Shown piece by piece: positions 59,023 through 64,000 of a DNA stretch of 64,000 bases (its first letter is position 1; every line of letters starts with the position of its first letter). Where the stretch lies: NCBI RefSeq assembly GCF_009617895.1, contig NZ_BLAW01000001.1, positions 1,975,001 to 2,039,000 of the forward strand, written 5' to 3'. The stretch is from Prolixibacter sp. SD074. GTDB lineage: Bacteria; Bacteroidota; Bacteroidia; Bacteroidales; Prolixibacteraceae. The position numbers and the translations under genes were made by a program. The notes below the pieces were generated by a model, which was not told the origin of the DNA, did no database searches, and saw only the letters and a program-made list of their open reading frames with translations.

Positions 59023-60240
59023 ATGAATATGACGACAAAAGATTACATTGCCCGTGAAGATCAATACGGAGCACATAATTACCACCCGCTGCCTGTTGTG
59101 CTGGAACGCGGTGAAGGAATTTTTGTATGGGATGTAGAAGGGAAAAAATACTATGATTTTCTGGCTGCTTATTCAGCTGTGAACCAAGGCCACTCCCACC
59201 CAAAAATTGTGAAGGCATTAACTGAACAGGCTTCCAAGCTGGCGCTGACCTCTCGTGCTTTTTACAACAATGTACTGGGTGAGTGGGAAGAGTACATCAC
59301 CAAGTTGTTTGGTTACGACAAAATGCTGCCCATGAACTCGGGTGCCGAAGCAGACGAAACCGCGCTGAAGCTGATTCGTAAATGGGCATACAAGAAGAAA
59401 GGCATTCCGCAAAATGAAGCCCGCATCATTTGCTGTGATGGTAACTTTCACGGCCGGACCATTACCATCATTTCCATGTCGACCGACCCGGATGCTTACG
59501 GTGATTACGGTCCTTTTACTCCTGGTTTCGTAAAAGTTCCTTACAACAATCTGGAAGCACTGGAAGCCGAGCTGAAGAACCCGAATACCGCTGGTTTCCT
59601 GGTTGAACCTATTCAGGCAGAAGCTGGTGTTTACGTTCCGGAAGATGGCTACCTGACAAAAGCCAAAGCATTGTGTGAAAAACACAATGTTCTTTTCGTT
59701 GCCGATGAGGTACAGACCGGATTGGGCCGTACCGGTAAGATGCTGGCTTGCGACCACGAAGGTGTTCGTCCGGATATTCTGGTACTCGGAAAAGCCATTT
59801 CCGGCGGCATGATACCGGTTTCCTGCGTGCTGGCCGATGACGAAATCATGTTGGCCATTAAACCGGGAGAACACGGTTCTACTTACGGTGGAAACCCGAT
59901 TGCCGCCAAAGTTGCTATTGCCGCGCTGGAGGTGTTGCAAGAAGAAAAACTGATAGAAAATTCGGAGAAAATTGGGGCTTATTTCCGCAAAGAAATGAAA
60001 GCCATCGACTCACCGTTGATCCAGGAAGTACGGGGTAAGGGTTTGTTGAATGCGATTCAGATTAAACCCACCAACGGCAAAACGGCCTGGGATGTTTGTT
60101 TAGCGATGAAAGAACATGGCCTGATTGCCAAACCCACACACGAGCACACCATCCGTTTTACGCCACCGCTCACCATCACCGAGGAGCAAATGGCTGAAGC
60201 CATCTCTTTGATTAAAAAATCATTCGCTGAATTCGAATAA
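59023..60240 (+). CDS. rocD: Ornithine--oxo-acid transaminase
   Basis: 405 residues, class III aminotransferase. PLP Lys in [14 protein letters not shown] near residue 260, with [11 protein letters not shown] and [15 protein letters not shown] as in RocD. Start [25 protein letters not shown] matches the family. It converts ornithine to glutamate semialdehyde in arginine catabolism or proline synthesis. Single gene ended by a strong terminator. Confidence 0.95.
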   Translation: MNMTTKDYIAREDQYGAHNYHPLPVVLERGEGIFVWDVEGKKYYDFLAAYSAVNQGHSHPKIVKALTEQASKLALTSRAFYNNVLGEWEEYITKLFGYDKMLPMNSGAEADETALKLIRKWAYKKKGIPQNEARIICCDGNFHGRTITIISMSTDPDAYGDYGPFTPGFVKVPYNNLEALEAELKNPNTAGFLVEPIQAEAGVYVPEDGYLTKAKALCEKHNVLFVADEVQTGLGRTGKMLACDHEGVRPDILVLGKAISGGMIPVSCVLADDEIMLAIKPGEHGSTYGGNPIAAKVAIAALEVLQEEKLIENSEKIGAYFRKEMKAIDSPLIQEVRGKGLLNAIQIKPTNGKTAWDVCLAMKEHGLIAKPTHEHTIRFTPPLTITEEQMAEAISLIKKSFAEFE

Positions 60241-60260
60241 ATACAAACCGTCAGGCACAA

Positions 60261-60293
60261 AAAAGGCCTTTCCGATGAGGAGGGGCCTTTTTA
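60261..60293. terminator. Bidirectional Rho-independent terminator between rocD and the LysM gene
   Basis: AAAAGGCC ... GGCCTTTTT with 15 bases between, followed by T-rich sequence on both strands, in a convergent gap of 76 bp. Confidence 0.85.
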
Positions 60294-60316
60294 ATTTTAT
60301 TTCCTTGGCTTATTGA

Positions 60317-62818
60317 CTAATTCCGGTTGCCCGGAAACGTAATAACATTGTTCTGTTGATTCGTACTGTCGGGCTGCATCACCTCCGGTTGACCGGAAAG
60401 CAGCAATGGCAAATCGCCCACTTTTCCTACCGCTTTTACCTGGTAGCCGCGGGTATATTTCATGATGTAAAGGGTATGGTTCATAAAACCGCCAAAATCG
60501 GAAACCTTCTGGAAATTATAATCTCCCTGCAGTAAATGCACATTCAAATAAGGAAGGCACTGGGCAAATTTGGTCCCAAATTTCCGGATGGCATTCACAA
60601 AATAATTGGTGATATCGTATCCCTGGAAACTGAACTGATTGGGTTCATCGTAAAAGTCATTCCGATACCGCTGGATAAACCGCACCACGCTTTTATCGCG
60701 GTAGTCGATGTAATAGGGCGCCAGATAATGCAGTTTCAGGTTGTGCAGATAATCGGTCTCAATACTCCGGTAGCGCGAAAATTCCGATAAACCGACCAAC
60801 GTAATGCTATACTTTTTGGCAGCCGTATTCAAATTGGTCACCGCTACATTCACATCAGCTTCGCTGGTCATAGGCACAATCACCACATTCTCTTTATTGG
60901 GATCAAGAAGATGAATCAACCCGTAGTATCCGCCTTCGCGGAAATCGAATTCATGGAAAAGTACCGACGGAGTTTGATCGTAATATCCCGTGGAGAAGAA
61001 TTTGTTCCGCACCCAATCCACCATCTGCGATTCATCAAGGTGAGCATTGTTGCCCATCTTCATCACGATGAAGTTCTTGTTAAAAAAATCGTCTCCCAGA
61101 TAATCGGCCGTAGCTTTCAGTCGGTACATTTTGTCCGGATTAATCTGAAAATAGTACGGGTTGCTGGCCAACCAACCACCATTTGCCGAAAGCGGAGAAA
61201 CCATGGGTATCCGGTTTTTGGCTGAAAGTTGAGAAACCAGTTTTTGGCATTTCGGATAAACCGGACCGATTATCAGGTTCAGCGACAAGAACTCAGGACG
61301 TTGTACCAATTGCCGAATAACACTGGTATCCTGATTGGTATCGTAAACATACAGTTCGGTCTTGATTCCCTGCTGTTTCAAGGTATCAAGCGCCAATAGA
61401 ACTCCTTCGTAAAAATCGAGGAAATTAACCGATGGCTGATAGATGATTTTGTTCTCCCGCACCTTCACCGAATCAACAACCGGATCATCAATACCAGCTG
61501 CTTTCTGTTCTGCAATCTGCTTCTGAATTTCATCCGGTGTCATCCGGATATAATTTACTGTGTCATTAGCCTCCAGGTACAATGGAAGGAACAAGCCAAT
61601 CTTAATTGGTTCATCTCCAATCCATCCCATCCCCATGCATTCAGCTTTAGGAGCTGCCGGATTCGGTTTTACTTCGTATGCCGGTGTTTGAACAGTAATA
61701 TTGGTATTGATTTCATCCGTAAGATTCTCTTTTAGCTCTTCCGGCACGCCGGGTTTGGGAATAAGCAACTGTTCGCCCGCAACCGGACCGCGCAATTTCA
61801 GTACGGGGTTCAATTCTTTCAGCTGACTGATTTTCACATTGTACTGATGTGAAAGTCCGTAAAGCGTCTCTCCTTTTGTTACGGTGTGGTACTGAAACAG
61901 ATTTTTGTTGATGGGAACAATTTTCGTTGATGCCACCTGTTTCTCCGGAATGCGAACCACGAGGCCGGCATTCAGTCCGTCGTACAATTGCGGATTCAAT
62001 TTCACTAACTCATCTTGCGAAATACCAAACCGCTGTTTCAAACTGAAATAGGTGTCACCCGTTTCCACACGATAAGTAAAATATTGCCCCAATGCCGTTG
62101 GAACCAGCTGTGTTGGTTCTGTTGAAGCCATTTTGGGAATTCTCAGGATACTTCCTGTTTCGAGTGATTGGGCAGCCCCGGGGTTGGCATTTACAATCTC
62201 ACTAATCTTCCGGTTGTATTGCTTCGAAATGGAATAGAGCGTTTCTCCTTTTTCCACTTTGTGGTAAATATAATTGGCATTTGCCTGCGCCGGCTGGGTT
62301 GTCCCTGTTGATACTTGTTTATGACGCGGAACGCGCAAAACTTCACCGACCAGCAACTCCTTTTTTGCTTCCGGATTATACTGGTAAATGGTTTGAACAT
62401 CGACTCCGTACTGGCGGGAAATTGAGTAGGCCGTTTCCTGCGGTTTTACCGGATGAAAAAAGAAATCAGCCGAAGGTGGCAAAACATGTTGTTTGTCACG
62501 TGTCTTGTGCCGGCGGCGTCTTTTTTCTTTTCGCGATTCACTTTTTTGCATCCTGTCGACAGGTATGCGCAGAATCTCTCCAATCGAAAGCCCATCTTTT
62601 ACAGAAGGATTCTCATCAACAATTTCGGTTTGCGAAACGCCATACGACTGAGAGATGGAATACAAGGTTTGCCCCTTTTCAACTGTATGCAACAGATACT
62701 TTTTCCCACCGATAACGACGGTCTCGGATGAAACTTTCACCTGAGCCATTGCCTGGATAACAGTCAGTGCAAACAAAAAAGTGAAAACAATAGTAAAACG
62801 GCTTATTCTGGTCTTCAT
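60317..62818 (-). CDS. LysM peptidoglycan-binding protein fused to a periplasmic amino-acid-binding domain
   Basis: 833 residues from ATG 62818 with signal peptide (TIVFTFLFALTVIQAMA). Five LysM domains, each with (H/Y)xVxxGxTxYSI...NP...(L/V)RIP, lie at residues ~35-80, ~125-170, ~190-235, ~250-295 and ~320-365. The C-terminal half is a type-1 periplasmic binding protein of the amino-acid ABC type (IKIGLFLPLYLEANDTV; NLIIGPVYPKCQKLVSQLSA; GWLASNPYYFQI). Probably a cell-wall-anchored periplasmic protein of sensing or structural role. Basic linkers (RKEKRRRRHKTRDK) separate LysM 1 and 2. Confidence 0.87.
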   Translation of the reverse strand: MKTRISRFTIVFTFLFALTVIQAMAQVKVSSETVVIGGKKYLLHTVEKGQTLYSISQSYGVSQTEIVDENPSVKDGLSIGEILRIPVDRMQKSESRKEKRRRRHKTRDKQHVLPPSADFFFHPVKPQETAYSISRQYGVDVQTIYQYNPEAKKELLVGEVLRVPRHKQVSTGTTQPAQANANYIYHKVEKGETLYSISKQYNRKISEIVNANPGAAQSLETGSILRIPKMASTEPTQLVPTALGQYFTYRVETGDTYFSLKQRFGISQDELVKLNPQLYDGLNAGLVVRIPEKQVASTKIVPINKNLFQYHTVTKGETLYGLSHQYNVKISQLKELNPVLKLRGPVAGEQLLIPKPGVPEELKENLTDEINTNITVQTPAYEVKPNPAAPKAECMGMGWIGDEPIKIGLFLPLYLEANDTVNYIRMTPDEIQKQIAEQKAAGIDDPVVDSVKVRENKIIYQPSVNFLDFYEGVLLALDTLKQQGIKTELYVYDTNQDTSVIRQLVQRPEFLSLNLIIGPVYPKCQKLVSQLSAKNRIPMVSPLSANGGWLASNPYYFQINPDKMYRLKATADYLGDDFFNKNFIVMKMGNNAHLDESQMVDWVRNKFFSTGYYDQTPSVLFHEFDFREGGYYGLIHLLDPNKENVVIVPMTSEADVNVAVTNLNTAAKKYSITLVGLSEFSRYRSIETDYLHNLKLHYLAPYYIDYRDKSVVRFIQRYRNDFYDEPNQFSFQGYDITNYFVNAIRKFGTKFAQCLPYLNVHLLQGDYNFQKVSDFGGFMNHTLYIMKYTRGYQVKAVGKVGDLPLLLSGQPEVMQPDSTNQQNNVITFPGNRN

Positions 62819-62910
62819 TTTCAATATCTACAGAAATGTCAAATAGTTGGTCGAAAGGTAAGAAATTTTACAAACTTTCCTGAATGCACACTTTGGGCCC
62901 TATGACAGAT

Positions 62911-62950
62911 AAACAAAAAAGCCGGCTTTCATTTGTCATTAAAAGCCGGT
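62911..62950 (-). terminator. Rho-independent terminator after the dihydroorotate-dehydrogenase-like gene
   Basis: On the minus strand CCGGCTTT and AAAGCCGG enclose 12 bases, followed by CTTTTTTGTTT. It is 24 bp after the stop at 62974. Confidence 0.75.
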
Positions 62951-62973
62951 TAATATGAAGTATTAAATTTTGT

Positions 62974-63960
62974 TTAATCGTGTTCGCCGAAATTGCGCAT
63001 GAACTGCACGCGCATATAGACAGCCGGGTCAACATCATTTTTAATGCTCAATTTACCTTTGAAATCGGCAATCGAGGAATAGTTGTGCTTTTCCATCCAG
63101 TCAGAAAGTCCCTGATTAAAGTCCTTGATAACGCCAACGCCATTGATATATAATGCTGAAACGACCTGAACAGCAGAAGCACCTGCCAGCAACATCCGGA
63201 CCACCGTTTTCCAATCATGTACTCCGGTCGATGCAGCCAAATCGCAATTCACGCGTTTTGCCATGATGCCAATCCACCTGAGCGGTAAGGTATAATCCGA
63301 ATCAGTTGAAAATACATCAGTACCGATCAGCTTTTCGTTTTCCACATCGATATCCGGGCTATAGAACTTATTGAAAAGGACCAGTCCGCTAATTTCCGCA
63401 TAGGACAAATCACGTATCATACCTCCCAGATTCGAAAAGTATGAACTGATTTTCAGCGAAATCGGAATTTTAATATTGGAAGCAACCCGGGTGGCTACAT
63501 CAAAATAGATGCTTTCGTTCTCGCGACTGTTTTGCGACAAGTCGGAAGGACGGATAAACATGTTCAGTTCGATGGCATCGGCACCCGCTTCTTCAAGCTT
63601 TTGGGCAAAGAATGACCACTCCTGGTTCGAAACGCAGTTGATGCTGGCAATCACCGGGATGGTTAATTCCTTTTTTGCGTCAGAAACCAGTTGAATATAA
63701 CGCTTCAGATTTCCCTGACGGATTTCGTAATCGTAATAATCCAGAAACTCGAGGTTGTTATCCATTGGCCCCAGCTTCTTCATCTCTTCGGCATATTCGA
63801 GATAAATTTCTTCCTCGAAAACCGACTTGAGTACAACGGCCCCGGCCCCGGCTTTTTCAATTTTCCGAAGACTTTCGACGGAATTGGTCAATCCGCTACT
63901 TCCGGCGATGATAGGGCTTTTTAGTTCCAGTCCTAGATATGAAACAGAAAGATCTGGCAT
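62974..63960 (-). CDS. Dihydroorotate dehydrogenase-like FMN protein
   Basis: 328 residues. TIM-barrel with LSVSYLGLELKSPIIAGSSGLTNSVESLRKIEKAGAGAVVLKSVFEEEI, PVIASINCVSNQEW and a C-terminal ASTGVHDWKTVVRMLLAGASAVQVVSALY phosphate/FMN-binding end. It is the PyrD-related family without proved pyrimidine function that many Bacteroidota keep besides true PyrD. Intact; 40 bp from the right edge of the window. Confidence 0.88.
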   Translation of the reverse strand: MPDLSVSYLGLELKSPIIAGSSGLTNSVESLRKIEKAGAGAVVLKSVFEEEIYLEYAEEMKKLGPMDNNLEFLDYYDYEIRQGNLKRYIQLVSDAKKELTIPVIASINCVSNQEWSFFAQKLEEAGADAIELNMFIRPSDLSQNSRENESIYFDVATRVASNIKIPISLKISSYFSNLGGMIRDLSYAEISGLVLFNKFYSPDIDVENEKLIGTDVFSTDSDYTLPLRWIGIMAKRVNCDLAASTGVHDWKTVVRMLLAGASAVQVVSALYINGVGVIKDFNQGLSDWMEKHNYSSIADFKGKLSIKNDVDPAVYMRVQFMRNFGEHD

Positions 63961-64000
63961 GATTCGATTTACTTTAGATATTAATTCACAGCATATTTTC

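Overview
The window is a bacterial chromosome segment, almost certainly from the phylum Bacteroidota. The evidence is a complete aerotolerance (Bat) operon, a class III fructose-1,6-bisphosphatase, an indolepyruvate oxidoreductase pair, a TonB receptor with a carboxypeptidase-like N-terminal domain, DUF4301 and DUF368 proteins, and repeated promoter -7 boxes of the form TAnnTTTG with no clear Shine-Dalgarno sequences. The mix of anaerobic enzymes (IorAB, a sulfatase-maturase-type radical SAM enzyme) suggests a facultative or strict anaerobe of the Marinilabiliales/Prolixibacteraceae type; the family assignment is a guess.

Layout. 1-1.6 kb: an efflux-pump tail, an unusual SDR protein, and debris of an aldo/keto reductase and an IS21 transposase. 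1.9-10.1 kb: a long leftward operon that resembles the Orange Protein (ORP) loci of sulfate reducers. It holds two MinD-type ATPases with built-in ferredoxin domains, an Mrp-type ATPase, two NifX-like cofactor-binding proteins, two glycine/arginine-rich DUF5320 proteins, a DUF89 protein, a zinc ribbon, a DUF134 regulator, a cobalamin adenosyltransferase, a flavin disulfide reductase and an internally deleted radical SAM protein. Two promoters here carry the same palindrome at the same distance from the -7 box, so DUF134 probably controls the whole set. 10.6-12.7 kb: fructose bisphosphatase. 13.1-17.7 kb: an esterase and an AT-rich group of unknown genes.

17.8-25.8 kb is an accessory region. 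It has a complete IS21 element, a three-copy 21-bp motif array beside it, an unknown 249-residue protein followed by about 14 ACAGG motifs spaced every 20-21 bp, a truncated small protein, a REP-associated tyrosine transposase between two approximately 675-bp direct repeats, and fragments of a PDZ protease and a peptide transporter.

26-64 kb is mostly core genome: esterase, MutS2, the MoxR-DUF58-Bat operon, TruA, AroE, DUF368, a TPR protein, DUF4301, two radical SAM proteins of the TIGR01212 and YgiQ types, an acyltransferase/GNAT fusion, IorBA, YjbQ, a catalytically dead arsenate-reductase homologue next to a sulfatase-maturase-like enzyme, a TonB receptor, a second BatA-like protein, ornithine aminotransferase, a five-LysM substrate-binding protein and a dihydroorotate-dehydrogenase-like protein. 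No rRNA, tRNA or CRISPR array was recognised.
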